A DNA stretch of 64,000 nucleotides, taken from positions 343,113,379 through 343,177,378 of the forward strand of contig NC_080571.1 of NCBI RefSeq assembly GCF_030247185.1. Direction: 5' to 3'. A program made the position numbers and the translations under genes. The DNA is from Malaya genurostris (lineage: Eukaryota > Arthropoda > Insecta > Diptera > Culicidae). How positions within the stretch are numbered: position 1 is the stretch's first letter; each line of letters opens with the position of its first letter. Of the stretch, positions 11,473 through 24,383 are shown one piece after another. The notes beneath the pieces were generated by a model. That model had not been told where the DNA came from and did no database searches. It saw only the letters and a list, made by a program, of their open reading frames with translations.

Positions 11473-12055
11473 GGGTGAAACCAGAGCGGGAGCGACAAGC
11501 AACGCGAAGCGATGCGATACGAATATAAAAGGACCGCATGGCGAAGCACGACCGAATTTCGTCCATTTAAAAAAAAACATGCATGCCACAGTAAACACGA
11601 TACGTTGCGTAGCGACGAGCGATTTTCAGCGCGACAAGCGACCAAGCACCACGTGCAAAGCCTTTCACGCGATCTACGAGCGATTTCTGTCATGACGGAA
11701 CAAGATAATTCGATTGATGTTGAAGCGCTAATCGGTGTTATTTTAAAACGAAATGCGCTCTGGGATCAACAATATCGTAATTACCGGAAACAGGTGCTTG
11801 TGAAGAAGTTTTGCAAATATTATTAGCTACTGGTTAGTATAGTCATGAAATTTTTAAGAATCTGTGAGCAATTCTTTATACAGATGGTGATATTCACCGA
11901 ATTTTCTACTGTTTCGATTAATGGGATGAATTCCGAACTCTTTTATGATTTCCGAAGAAATAGTTGCGTACGCCCTCGGACATAAAAAACTCTTCGTCCG
12001 AATCCATTCTTTTGAAACTTTAACAACGAATGAAAATGTCACTCTGGCTTCACCC
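11473..12055 (+). mobile_element. PIF/Harbinger-type element E3
   Basis: It begins GGGTGAAACCAGAGCGGG and ends CACTCTGGCTTCACCC, flanked by TTA at 11470-11472 and 12056-12058. Only 'ccc' separates the right TTA of E2 from the left TTA of E3, so the copies are stacked at each other's ends. Both E1 and E3 contain 'gcgttgcgtagcgacgagcg' and a MADF start in the plus orientation. Confidence 0.78.
11692..11826 (+). pseudogene. truncated MADF-domain ORF in E3
   Basis: MTEQDNSIDVEALIGVILKRNALWDQQYRNYRKQVLVKKFCKYY and a stop. It preserves the first half of the MADF fold (ALI..I..R.ALWDQ..RNYRK), with the canonical LWD intact, and is cut where W..I...L should follow. It is a close relative of the remnant at 9972. 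Confidence 0.7.
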
Positions 12056-12059
12056 TTAG

Positions 12060-12660
12060 ACTCAAACACAAGGTACAATTGTCTCATACAAAGCTGTTGG
12101 ATTTTATTTGGATCCGACGTCCGATTTCAGAATGGCAGGATTATTAGTGTACAAGTTTCAAATTATTTTCTCACTGTGACAGTGACAGACTTAAGTTAGC
12201 TCATATTAAAAGACTCATGATCAAGTTCATCCGGCTCCGACTTCCGGTTCCGGAATTATAGGAAACAGTGTGTTGAAAATTTGATTAAAAAAATTCTAAA
12301 TTGGCCAGGCAGCCAAACAAAGCGATTCCGCCTACTCTGGTTCCCGGTTTTCGATTACCGATGGTAAACAAATTTACACCATCGGCCAAAGTACGTTGGC
12401 AAAATCGTATAAAATCTTCAAAATTCGAATAAGCACTAGTAGCATTGGTACGCCATGTAAGTTAATGGCCATACGAACCGACATCGACTATCCTAGTTCT
12501 CTGATTTCGGTGCCGGAAGTACCTGCAACCGTAGAACTCATAATACACAAACAATCCCTTTGGCTTATTTCAAGAATCGATGAGAAATATTTCTAATTGT
12601 ATACCACAGTATGAGAAAATGATTGATATGAGAGAGACATCATTACACCACTAGGTGGAT
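12060..12660 (+). repeat. CCGGAA-family repeat
   Basis: It contains 'ccgacttccggttccggaat', 'tggccatacgaaccgacatc' and the closing phrase 'cattacaccactaggtggat'. The reverse complement of the same order is seen at about 24905-25180. The closing phrase also ends the repeats at 18.5 and 51.9 kb. Confidence 0.55.
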
Positions 12661-13014
12661 TAAACCAGGTTTTTAACTTTGAACCAATATTGTTAATTAT
12701 GTTGATAAACACGGCGATCAATAAGTTCTTGGTCTGATAGACAGATGTCGACACTAAATAAAAAGCCCTCTAGCGTTCAATAGTGACATCCTTCAGATCT
12801 TATCTGTCAAAATTTTATGACTCATATCCATACTCAATTTAAACGTGACCGTGAAAACATAGATAATAGGCTAACTGCATATCTCGAAATAGCGATTAAA
12901 ACGACACCTTCTTGTCGATTAAGGCAACTCGCGTACAAAAACGATTAACCACATTTAATCGCACTACATACATTTGAATATTCTTGCATCAATGTTTCAG
13001 CCTTCTTCTATAAA

Positions 13015-13760
13015 GGGTAATAGAATTGGTGAAAAAACGACTTTTGATCGAGCTCGATCAGACGACCAGCTCGACGAGATCGGAAAATGTTTCTCTGTGT
13101 GTGTATGTGTGTATGTTTGTTAGTGTGTGTGTAGAAGGCTGAGCCAATTGAAACAAACTTAGATTCGTTTGAAAGCTACTATTGAGTTATTGGTGAAGTT
13201 TGAAGAACAAGTGGCTATCTTTACCAGTTTCAGAGATATGATGATATAAGGGTCTAAATGATGAAAAAAATCATCATTTTTGCGAATTTTTTTCAAAACT
13301 ATCGTTCAACAAAATAAATTCAAAAAATTCGTACAACATTTTGTAGTTTTTTCGTGGTCGGTGAAGAGGCATTTTTGAGGACGCTACTTAAAAATCATGA
13401 TTTGCGGTGTCCACTGTATCTCAGCGCAAACTAATCAGAAGTAAACAAATCAAAGCAGCATAGTTAAAGCAGAAGTTTATCTAAACCCCAACGTTTCTGT
13501 TCGATTTTTTTAAATTTTTTGGATTTTTGATGATAGTTTAAATTCAAAAGTACGATTTTTCACGAAAAAATCGGCCATTTTGTAGCTATAAAACCTCCCC
13601 ATAGTAACAAACAACGGAAAGGTTGGGGTCAGGTTTTTTATATGTAGAAAGTGTGTGCAAAGTTTGAAAAAAATGGTGCAGTAGTTTTTGAATGACGATG
13701 GGCACGGATTTTCAAAACCTGCTTTCGAGAAAAACGCGTTTAATGTTTATTGTCTATAAA
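13015..13760. repeat. non-coding repeat-like block with GT run
   Basis: It begins 'ataaagggtaatagaattgg', includes 'gagctcgatcagacgaccag' and a GT/TATG microsatellite at about 13096-13131, and continues with AT-rich sequence. Layout (GT run after a 'cagctcgacgag' phrase) parallels the CCGGAA families, but sequence identity is low. No coding signal. Confidence 0.4.
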
Positions 13761-13839
13761 ATCGAAGGAAACAATTTATTACTAAAGGGAGCACGTAGGG
13801 TCTAACATTCTTAAAAAGTCATATTTTTACCTTTTTTTA

Positions 13840-16560
13840 CACGCAAAGACCGAAATCAGCTTTTTGGCGAAAAAATTAGTTGATTTGCTGATTTTAGTTA
13901 GTTATTTTTTAGGACAACTAAAAAATTCTTATATTTGCTAATTCAGATTTGTTATTTTTGAACCCCTTAATAATGCTAAAAAGTTGGTTGAATTTGCTAA
14001 TTTTTCAGTTGATTTTGCAACATTTACATGCTGTCATTTCTTAGCAAAGACACGCTCCACCTTCATTCAACTAATATTTTTAGCAAAATCAGCAAAACTA
14101 TGGTTGATTTTAACAAATAATTATTGTTGATTTCAGTAAAAAATGTTGTTGAATTATGTGATATTGTTGTTAATTTCAATGAAAATTTACAGTTAATAAT
14201 AATAATAAACCTTCTTGAGTTAAGTAAAATATATGATTCCAACTAATACGAACTGTTAATTTTAGCTACACGGAACCACCCGCGATCCCATTTCAACCAG
14301 AATATTAGTTGATTTTCTGAATTCGATTGGTTAAAATTTGGTACAACTAATTGATTGTTGTTTTAACTAAACTGTCATTTTTGTTTTTCGATTAGCAGAA
14401 ACGATGGTTGAAACAACTAAATTAACTGTTTGAAAAAAAAATGCTGTCAATTAGTGAGGACACATACCTTTCAATTTCAACAAATATTTTAGTTGAAAGA
14501 GCTGGTGTTGTTATTGAAACAAAATTCTGTTAGTTGAAAAATAAATCGGTTTTATTTGTTTTAGACATTAGTATTGAAAGTGAAAAAATGAGTATTGAAA
14601 GATGATGCCTTCAAACGGTTGAACTAAAGTTATGCACTGATAATTTCAGTCAATTTATATGAGTTTGGGTGCACCGCTGGGAATTGGAATTTTGCGACGG
14701 CAATTCAAACGCGCCATTCAATCGCAGCGCCTCTATGTGTTTGAAACCCTTCGCTCCTGTTACTTTTATAAATTAAATTCATGTCAAAAAGCGTTTTATT
14801 GCTAATGCATGAACATCATCATCGGTATCAAACAGCTGGAAGTAAAACAGTCTGCTGAAAGTAAATCTATGATCGAATTTGAAGCATAAAATTTTTACGC
14901 ATACCTGAAAGATTACAAGATGATCCTTCATTAACATTTTCTAATTTGTCACCAAATCTTTTTCATCTTAAACAAGGTTAACTTTATGACAACACCGCTG
15001 TTAGATAAACACTTTTTATGGAATCATAAATTTCTCAAATCGAATGGACACAATTTCACCAAACGCTTTAACCATCGATGTTGTTTTCATTGACATTTTG
15101 AAGCGACGCGAACAGATTTCAACTAAAAAAGTTGTTAATTTTGCATTGCGATTATTGTTTTGCTTTCAACTGTCTCCGGCATTTGACAGCATTCAAAACA
15201 ACATATTTTTCAACTACTTGAATATAAGCAAATCAAAAACCATATTGGTTGAATCAAAAATAAGTTAGTTAAATCAACTATCGCAAAAATCAAAAACTGC
15301 GATATCGCAATTTTATGATCGAAGGGTTCTCCGTGTACAGCCAAAACGAGTCCAATTAATTAATTTATTTAAATTGGAATTGTAAGTTGATTTGATCAAA
15401 AAACTTTCTTGAGTTTAATAAATTTATTTCTGTTTATAATGTGAATAATTGATTTTGCACTATAAACTAATAGCTGCTTTCCTAAGTTTGTAAAAGGCCT
15501 CTTAACAAAAGAAACAATACATATGGGTACGGACCTGATTATAACTCATTTTATCTAATTTGTTGAATTCTTATGCACTGTAAAAATGATTTGCTTCTCC
15601 AAAGCAACATTTTGTTTGTTCATTGTAAACTCTCACTTACAATCACGAAGCGTAATTACAAACGATCTGCTTTGGTTAGGCACGGAATGTAATGAATGGC
15701 CAATGAAAATGTCTTACCATTTCGGATAGTAGCTCTTTGATTCATGTGTCCTACTCTATTGTTGTAGATGCTGCTTGTAACATCACGGTAAATTTTCCAA
15801 ATGACCGTACAGGGAAGTGTCAGTTTCGATTTGTTTACTTTCTTTTCTGATTATTGAGCGTCTTAACGAGTATATTTTCGTTTATTTACATGTACTAAGC
15901 GGAAACCAAAGCATTCAGATGTCGTCTCATACATAAAGTTCAGAGATAGAAGTCGGAATGGCAAAGCAAGCATAGAATATGCAATAAACATGTACTTTCT
16001 ACACTGGTCACAGAAATGATTGTTAGTTAATCTTTTAATAATTCACTGATAGCTGAAAGCACTCCACAAATAAACTTAAACCAAGCAACTTTACAGCAGT
16101 TTTACATATCGGTCATTTAGAAATTTCAAAATCTATATATAAAATATATCAAAACAATTTCAACAAGACTATCCTGTTTTGTTTTTCAACGAATTGTGTT
16201 GCTTTGACACTTCTCATGAGTTTTTGACTAACAAACTTGTTAATAAAACCAATTGCATTCTTGTTTTCTTTGTGCTGTCTTTCTGCAGTGATGATGACAG
16301 CCAAACAGCGTCAAACTATTTGATTTTAACAACAAAATTAGTTGACAACGAGAATTTCGTGTCGGATTGAAATGTTGCTGGTTTGTGTCCAGGATTTTCG
16401 CCATCTAAATATATTCGCTAAAAACAAGAACTTTTTTCAGCAAATTAAATTCTGAATATTAACCAATTTATTAGTTATTTTGGCAGTTTTGATGTTAAAA
16501 TCAACTAATTCAAAAACAGTAATACGAATTAGGCGCAAAGCTAATTTCGGTCGTTCCGTG
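13840..16560. mobile_element. 2.7-kb TA-flanked TIR element (family CACGGAAC), outer copy
   Basis: Left end CACGCAAAGACCGAAATCAG and right end GCTAATTTCGGTCGTTCCGTG are inverted complements with mismatches, flanked by TA at 13838-13839 and 16561-16562. The interior is rich in 'aactaa/ttagttga' phrases and has no transposase motif. Its right 400 bp are the reverse complement of the left part of the element at 27140-28349. TA flanks and a CACGG terminus suggest a Tc1/mariner-type non-autonomous element; this class assignment is inferred. Confidence 0.7.
14269..15335. mobile_element. nested member of the CACGGAAC family
   Basis: It starts CACGGAACCACCCGCGATC and ends GATCGAAGGGTTCTCCGTG, with TA on both sides (14267-14268, 15336-15337). 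The TIRs are related to, but distinct from, those of the outer copy. No coding capacity is visible. Confidence 0.6.
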
Positions 16561-16562
16561 TA

Positions 16563-18520
16563 TAAATATAAAAAATAGGTATAGAATTCGCTCAAAGTTT
16601 AAAAAAATTTTCCGGAAGGCCGAATGTCATATACCAAACAATTCAGCTCGACGAACTGAGCAAATGTCCGTGTGCGTGTGCGTGTGTGTGTGTGTCTGTA
16701 TGTGTGTTGTCAACTAAGAGGTCGAGATCTCAGAGATGGCTGGACCGATTTTGATCAAACTAATCGCAAATGAAAGGTCTCCCCGTCACCCAGAACGCTA
16801 TTGAATGTTTACTTTTTGAGTTGTACGAAGTTTTATGTCAAAATATTCAGTTTTTTGACAGTATCTGTCACAATTGACATTGAAAACAGAATATATTTTC
16901 AGACTTAGATTCCGCACGATAATACCTATTCAACAAGCCATAGATTGTTAAAATCCGTCCATTTTCAACGAAGATATCGACAGTTTTGTGTAAGCGACTT
17001 TTCCCTTTATTCCAGCAGTAGGAGTTTTGAGCGCTGTATGACAAAGCAATGCTTGGGAGCAACGTGAAACACGATTTTTTATACTGTTACATACAATTGT
17101 TTCTAAGTACCAAAAAGACTGTGTACAGCATCCTTTTTCATGATATTTTGCCTCGGACCGATTTTAGCACGGTTTGTTTTTGGCAACATAATCGTTCGAA
17201 TATGCCATATGTAAATCAGATGATGGCAGAATTTTCGAGTTGAAAGCAATTCCATAATTATTTTGATTTAAACTACTTACAGCAATAAATGCTAGAAGAA
17301 CATAACGGCCATATACCATTCGAATCAGTTCGTCGAGATCAGCAAATGCGTGTGTGACAAATAATTTCACTAAATTTTTTACCTTTTTTTCGAAGATGAC
17401 TCAATCGTTTTCTACAAACTCAGATGCATATGAAAATTCGTATGCTCCCAAACAAGGTTCCTGAATTATGTTTGGTTCCTACCTCTGGTTCCGGAGCTAC
17501 AGGATGACATGTGAATCGAAATTAAAACTGTGTAACTCATTTTTCGGGTAGATGGCTGAAACGATCTAAGATTCAAATGAAATCTAAGAATCATCTAAGA
17601 TTCAAATGAAAAGATTCAAGATTCTATAAAACATCTTGCTTTTCAGTCAGATCCAACTTCTGGTTTCGGCGATACAGGGTGATTAGTATAAAAATGTCTA
17701 TTTCACATAAATTAACCCGATAATTAGCAGATTTGGATAGTCGATAACCAAATAAACCTATTTCAGTTTTAGTGGTATTCAGTTTTCGATTCAGAAGGCA
17801 GCCCAAAATTTAATTTGTACTACGATTTCTCAAAGATATCAACACTGATTTTCAGACATTTCAAAACAAATGTATACTGCTACTCAGGTGGTTTTATCTG
17901 ACTTCGGTCATACCGATTTTCGAATTCCGGTTCCAGTATCGAATCGTTTCTCAAAGCTCATGAAAAAAAGCCAAATCGAATTTCAAAAACTAAAATTCAA
18001 ATTAAAATAAACTTATGTTATAGTCCTATACAAAATTAATTTTAATTAATTAATTAATTTTATCCAATTCTGATTTCCGATTCTGGAATGTCGGATAATG
18101 AATTTTTTAAAATTCAAACCGATATAGAAGATGACAATCCCGAAAAGCTTCAAAGTTGGACTCAAAACTATTGCAATTTATTCGTCAAGTCAATTCATGG
18201 CCATACGAATCGGTTTGGGTTATGGTGGTTTCTGAATATCGGCTCTGGAAGTATCTTAAATTACCGTAAACTCTAAAGTGGAACTTACTTCGACATATCA
18301 TGGAATGTTTAATCGATTGTCCCACTTTTAAATTCAAATTCGATTCAATTTGTAGTTTCGACATTACAGAATAATGAGTGATTAAAATCTCAAATTGCCA
18401 CTTAAAACGACGGACATTAGAATAATGTCATGAAAACTGAAACACCGAAGAATATTCATGCAAAAAACACATGCGGTTTGATAAAAAAGGTATCATCTCA
18501 CTGCTAGGTGGATTAAGCAC
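16563..18520 (+). repeat. long CCGGAA-family repeat, copy without LINE (empty site)
   Basis: It starts 'aaaaaataggtatagaattc', carries 'cagctcgacgaactgagcaa' and a GT run, and ends 'ctgctaggtggattaagcac'. It is collinear with 48812-49974 plus 51218-51905. The second copy is interrupted by a LINE; here the insertion point is intact at 17788-17794 (gattcag, followed by aaggcagccc). No conserved reading frame. Confidence 0.8.
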
Positions 18521-19009
18521 GTTTTTCTTTTGTATTTTGTTATAATGAAACATTTCGATAATGTTTTGTCAAGTTTTTAAGTCAATCGAAGCAGAAATCT
18601 TGGGCCTGTGTACGCAGCTCTTATTTCTTCGTAGTATGAAATCGGCAAATATAAAGGTCCATAACTTGCTGAGTTTTGTTCCGATAGGCTTCAAAATTTC
18701 ACAGAATATTCTTGAAATGTTTTACTATCAGAAAATAGAGAAAAATAATTAATGATTTTTTCAAAAGTGTTAGACACTACCCGCCCCTTAAGAAAATTAT
18801 GATGGAAAAACTACATTTTGGGAGCCTCATATCAATTATGCTCCTCATAACGACACTGATGCAAGTTGAAACTTATAACTCACTTCTAAGTGGATTAATG
18901 ACAACTTTGATTTTATTCAAAGAAGAAGACTGTTCCAAACAAAAGTTTTTCTGAATGTAATGAAGCAACAAAATCAAAATGTGGTGGGGACCACTGAGCA
19001 CTCTGTTAA
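18521..19009. other. AT-rich spacer without recognised features
   Basis: No motif or second copy identified apart from the weak phrase 'aagtggattaatgacaac' near 18890, similar to the repeat-end phrase 'aggtggattaa'. Confidence 0.35.
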
Positions 19010-19270
19010 AAGCGAATGGACAGTTTGCCATCTAACTATGTATAACTTAAAAAGTAAACATCAAATCGCAAAACCAATCAGTACTGGCTGACGAGAAGAC
19101 CTTTCATTTGCGACTAGTCTCGCCATCTCTGATATCTTGACTTCTTTGTGAACAGCATATAACTAACCACACACACACGGTCATTTGCTCAGTTCGTCGA
19201 GCTGAATCGGTTGGCCTTCCGGGCATCGGGTAATTTTCCCAAAATTCGAGTGAATCCTATACCTAATTTT
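19010..19270 (-). repeat. inverted fragment of the CCGGAA-family 5' part
   Basis: It holds 'cagttcgtcgagctgaatcg', preceded by a CA run, and 'gaatcctatacctaattttttatatttt'. Read on the minus strand this is the beginning of the repeat at 16563 and 48812. Confidence 0.65.
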
Positions 19271-21789
19271 TTATATTTTCAAAAATATTGTGAAAACTCA
19301 CCAAAAAAGTTTGGTTTTTGCAGATAATGCGAACAGAAGAGCTCAAAATTCCAGTTGCGTTTATGTAAATGAAGAAAATAGAGACCATTGTAAACTTTGT
19401 AAGCTATCACACTTTGTTGGACATTTCCTACGCTCGATGCAGCGCACCGCGCTGGAGACGCTGTGCACCACATAATGGCGCTTCCGGAGCTGCGCAGATA
19501 GTCTATGCATCAAGCTCTGGTCGTTCAAACGAGGCTGTTGTTTCAAAATTTTGCATGAGCACTTGGAAAGGATTAAAATGTTTTAGAAGTAGGAACTGCA
19601 ATTTCTCACCCCACCCATGTGTATTACCGTCGTGATCGTTACGATGACTTAATTCCATGAATCGAATCGAATCGAATTGCTACCTCAGCCACCATTTTCG
19701 TTAGATGTAGCTCCCAGTCTTTAGTGGTTTTCTGTTTTCGTGAATAAGGAACAAGCTTGCTGAAAATAGATTTGCATCGAATAACGTAGTTATATTCGAG
19801 GAAAATCTTCATCTATTGTTTTCTGAGTGTGATGTTATCATAACACTTTGAGAGGATGAAATATCGCAACATTCTTTTGCACTGTATTTTTAATGAAATT
19901 CTTAAGAAATGACAGGAAAAATGAAATAAAGCGCTCGGATTTTTACTGAACATGGCAGAACCCAGCGTGCACTCACACAATGGTCCAGAACCGAGTCGAA
20001 TTTCAATTTACCTAAATTGAAGCAAATTCCACCCGTCGTCGGTTTTAGTCCCACAAATCCCTCTAGAGTCAGTAATTTCTGCAAACAGGAAATTTTATTA
20101 CCGATTGTATTCCCCGGAAGGCATCTTTTTTTTTACAACCAGATTGGCTCCATACGGAGGAAGAAAGACGAAAGAGCATTTCTTCTCTTTCTTCTAATCC
20201 TCAAAGCTCGAAGCGATGGCTTGGCTCGTGGTAATAAACTTTTCCCTGGCTTTTGCCGACATCATACAGAACAAATTGACTTCAGTTCGTGAGCAAGTAC
20301 CGAATAATAATCAAGGAAAAAATAAAACCAATAAGTTAAAACACATTCACTTTTGCTATTTATGCAAATGTTTCCTAGCTGGGTTTCCAGTGGTGGTGCT
20401 AGGATCGAATTTCTTGATGAGGAAAATGTTTAAGTTTGCGTGATAAGTGTGTGCGTGATGAATAAATTTGAATTTTAATAATGTAAAAATGAGAAAAAAA
20501 TTAACTTACGAGAATAACCAGATCATTTTTCCCTGATTTAAAATCGTGATCCGGATTGAAGAAGAATGCCTTTTTGAGTTGAGTTTAGACGATTTTTTTT
20601 TCAATGGAAGAGAAATTGATGTTGAATTGATGTCAATATGTGATCAGATTTCAAGTTGTGTAATAATTATTGGTAGACTGTTATAATTTAATCCTGAAAT
20701 AAATTTCCGTTTCGGATGCCAATCAATGAACAGAGCTTCAATGGCTTTTCGTCACCCAGTAGAAAGAACAGTAAACAAATGCATTTGAAAAAAAAAATCA
20801 AATGAACAACCACTCGATGTATCAGCTTTCTTTCTGGCTGCCAGTTTCCATCTGAGGCTCTACCCTTAATCTCGTTGTAGTTGAGAATCCGTTGAAAGAA
20901 CATATTTATACATCCTGTTGTAATCGCTTGAAGACACACGTGCTCCGGAACATCCTAGAAATCCCAATTGACCAACAGAGCCGCTCTCTCCGTCTCTTTC
21001 TCTCTCTTTCAGTCGGAATGCCCACAATTACCGAAAGAATATGGTAAACCCATCAATTGTTTGCCTAAAAGCTTTCACTTCTGGGCGGGAACACATAAAG
21101 GAGCGGAGAGCGTTTGTTTATTTTCCACTTGATCGAACACATGGCTATTAGTTCCTCTTTCCTAGGTTCTGTTTTTTTTTGTTTTCATTTTTTGTATTGT
21201 TTTCGACTCAAGTGACGAGCAGCTTTCAGTAAACTCTTCTCTTTCCCCCTTTGAGTGGGTGGAAGCTCTGTGTGATGGTTACATTATTTTACGTGCAGGG
21301 AAAACAACCACCGCATTTCGGACCCGTCCATCGTTACCGCCTACGCCATCACCGGAGCAGAAAATGGACAAACCGATAAAATTCAATCGAAGGGATGGAT
21401 ATTCCTCAGAAATTGGGAGGCTGCCGGGTTGGATGCGTATTTTTTTTCATTTGATCGATCTGATCAGTTCGTTTGGGTTGGCGACGAGAGATGGGCAGTT
21501 ATTTGTTGTCTGGGAAGACTTTCTTTTCGGTGTTATTGGGAATGTGGTCTCAAGCTTGTTCAATATTTAATGTCAAATTTACTATATGTATTGAAAGTAC
21601 GACGAGTACAGGTCTTGCTTAGATTTTGTTGATCAACTTAACGGAAAACTGAGCTGAGCTGAAGCCCGTAGTTGCACTTCGTGATTGACCGGATGGGTGG
21701 AAACGTAGAATGAACCAAGAAAATGAAGCAAATCATTTTCACTGTATATACCCACTCACTCCTAATTCTTTATTAAATGATCAATAACG
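19271..21789. other. low-copy AT-rich region, no gene supported
   Basis: Contains short frames without family motifs, for example 21259-21570 plus (103 codons). Codon usage and lack of splice or homology signals do not support any of them. A CT-rich stretch lies near 20980-21010. It could be intronic or intergenic host DNA. Confidence 0.35.
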
Positions 21790-21989
21790 ACGCTGGCCAG
21801 GGGCGGCAAGTTCCAACAAAAAAGGGGAGGGGGGGCAAAAAGAAATTATTATCATATATAATGTTATTAGGCACAAAAAATCTTTATAAAGCGAATGAAG
21901 AGGGTAAAGTGATTATTAAACATTGGAGATATAATATACAATATACAAAAATTTATTATACAAAATATACAGAATAAAAACATGAATTA

Positions 21990-24383
21990 TTATGAGAGTG
22001 TAAATGTTTTGCGTCTCATTTCGCAACGTTCAATGAATTCGTTCGCTACTTCTTTTAAATCCACATTCATCACAACTTCAGAATGAACATGCAAAATACT
22101 CAACTTGGGTCATTGTCCCGGGTTGGCGGTTCAATGCATAGGGCGCTGGTCTTACAAACCAGTTGTCGTATGTTCGAGCCCCGACCTGGAAGGATTCGTA
22201 GTAACAGTAGAATCGTAGCACCAGCCATGCACTGGTTCTGTACACTCTGAATCGGCTGCGAAGTCTGTTGAAACAGAAGGTCAAATTCCACTACAGGAAT
22301 GTAATACCAAGGCTTTGCTTTTTTGGGTCATAGTGCTTCTCATGTATGTCAACAATCTTCTTAAGGTAGAAAACGATCTTTCGACTGTGCATGTTTTTAT
22401 AGGTAATGTTAATATCAATTTCGTAAATTTCATGAGTTCTGGTAATAAATCTTGAATGTGGCTTTCACTTTTAAAAAGAAGTAAGAAGTCGTCAAAATTT
22501 CTCATTAAACAATTGCTGTTACAACTAGTTTGGAGCAGCATTTTTTTCGCTCGTAAAATGTCTAAGAACATGTTTCTGTGCAGAACAAGTCGTTCCTCGT
22601 CGATATCGGAACCAACAAGCTCCAATATTTCTTTTTGAAATTTACATCCTCAAAAAGAAAACTCTCCGTCTGGCCAAGAAAATTGTACACTTTTATATAG
22701 AATCTATCTTTCAAGCAATTCACAATATTATCAATGATCTCATAATATAGACTTTTATACTTTTCTTCGGAATTTTAAAAACACTCTTTAACAACGTTAT
22801 ACGAATTGTCTAATTTTGTAGGAATTTTTCTTTTGCGATTCTCTTTTGGAGGATTTATATCCTTGTCAATTCTATCTTCTTCTATCTCAGCCCAAATAAC
22901 AGAGAATTGATTTCTCAAATTCGAAATTTTTTTTAAATGGAATTCAAAGATGTAAATCGGACAGTTCATCTAGTTAGGCAAAAGGGTCTCAAATTTGCAT
23001 GTTCTTTCATACTATCCACACTTTGTAAATCTAGAACAGGAAAAAAAAAACAAAATATTTAGTTTGGTAATAATGAAACGAAAATGACAATGAATCAAAT
23101 ATGAAACCAAGTATATTTAAAGTTCTTTGAAAAATGTATCATAGTTTACCCGAAAAAGCCTCCAGTCTTTGTGGTGAATCTCGCACGAAATTAATAAGAT
23201 TCTTTGCAACACTGAGGGCATCACGATGTTGAGGAATCATTTTTGCCGAATCTTGGATGACTAGATTCAATTTATGGGCTGAACAGTTCACAAAATGGAT
23301 TTTTTCTTCAATTTCGGAAATTAAAGCTTGAACTACGTTGAATCGCCCAGAAACATTAGCTGCTCCGTCAAAACAAATGCGTCGGGCTAACTGAATAACG
23401 AGTTCAAAACGACGTAAAGCATCAATTATCAAATCGAACTGTGCTTTCCCTGTTGTGGAAGCAGTAGAAATAGTTCTTCAATTTCGAATAAATCCTTAAC
23501 AAATTTAAAAAAGAATCATAGATGAGATTATGTAAATTTCAATGCTCCACTCAAAATAAAATATGGTAGAAATCCTCATTTTTATTCGTGAAGTGACTAC
23601 AGAAGAAAAAAATGTAATATTTATCAAAAATAATTAAGTAATTTTTCGATTTTATTACAAACACGATGGAGACTGTTTGTACTATAAAAAAAGGAAATTC
23701 TTTCCTCAATATTTACTGATTGAGTAAAATACCAGACACAAAAACTGAATTGTTCTTTGGATGCTACATCGCGAGTTTCATCGCCAATCAAAGAATAATA
23801 CTTTGCCTCCTTCACTTTCTGGATCAGAGAGCGCAAAACTTCTTGACTCAGAATTTGCAGCATCTCATTCTGCACCTCCTTAGAAATCTATTTGTATGTA
23901 TCTCTTTTCAACCACTTCTGTAGTCAATACAGCTTCTCGATGTGTGCTAGAACTTTCATGTTTTCGGAATTTTTCTATCGCCTTCTTCCAGTTAGAGAAT
24001 CCAGTGCTAATAAATGCATCATCGGATTTTGTGCTTGAAGACAATATATTTTTATTCGTAGAAGATTTGCACGTACCGCAAAAAGAAGAATCCTTGTCTT
24101 TATCGTAAATGAGCCACGGATATGATTTTTTCCAATCCTCTCTAAAACGACGTCTAGATTTACTAATTGTCTCAGATGATTTTGATCTACTTCGCATATA
24201 ATTGTCAGAATCGGAGACACTCGGGTTGGATTCAGATATCTTCGAAATATCGGAACGATTTTGCACGGCACTAATGGTTTCTCGTAGATTACTTTGACGT
24301 GTTGTTTGATGAGATGGGGGTGGTATTCGTATTACGAAGTGATCCATTTTTTTCAAAAAAATCAAACTTTCAGTACTACGCAT
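21990..24383 (-). pseudogene. hAT transposase (TTF zinc finger / DUF4371-like), broken
   Basis: Minus-strand fragments appear in transposase order. An N-terminal part (24383-23880) has FREDWKKSYPWLIYDKD, then FCGTC and a KHESSSTHREAV block: a CxxC plus HxxxxxH TTF/BED-type finger. Next, LIQKVKEAKYYSLIGDETRD with the first acidic region of the RNase H fold. Then RRICFDGAANVSGRFNVVQ...NCSAHKLNLVI, the second acidic block. Finally LPIKTCTVERSFSTLRRLLTYMRSTM, the hAT C-terminal dimerisation region. A SINE interrupts the frame after MTQ; beyond it the tail VMNVDLKEVANEFIERCEMR ends at a TAA (21990-21992). Several frameshifts and stops separate the parts. The family cuts and pastes DNA with 8-bp target duplication; this copy cannot. 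Confidence 0.9.
22114..22322 (+). mobile_element. tRNA-derived SINE inside the hAT gene
   Basis: A 209-bp insert flanked by the direct duplication TTGGGTCAT (22105-22113 and 22323-22331). It begins 'tgtcccgggttggcggttca' and contains pol III A-box-like GGCGGTTCAATGCATAGGGC and B-box-like GTTCGAGCCCC, spaced as in a tRNA. It ends 'ccaaggctttgctttt'. The overall body ('ggctgcgaagtctgttgaaacag') resembles mosquito tRNA-related SINEs from memory; the exact family is not confirmed. Confidence 0.85.
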
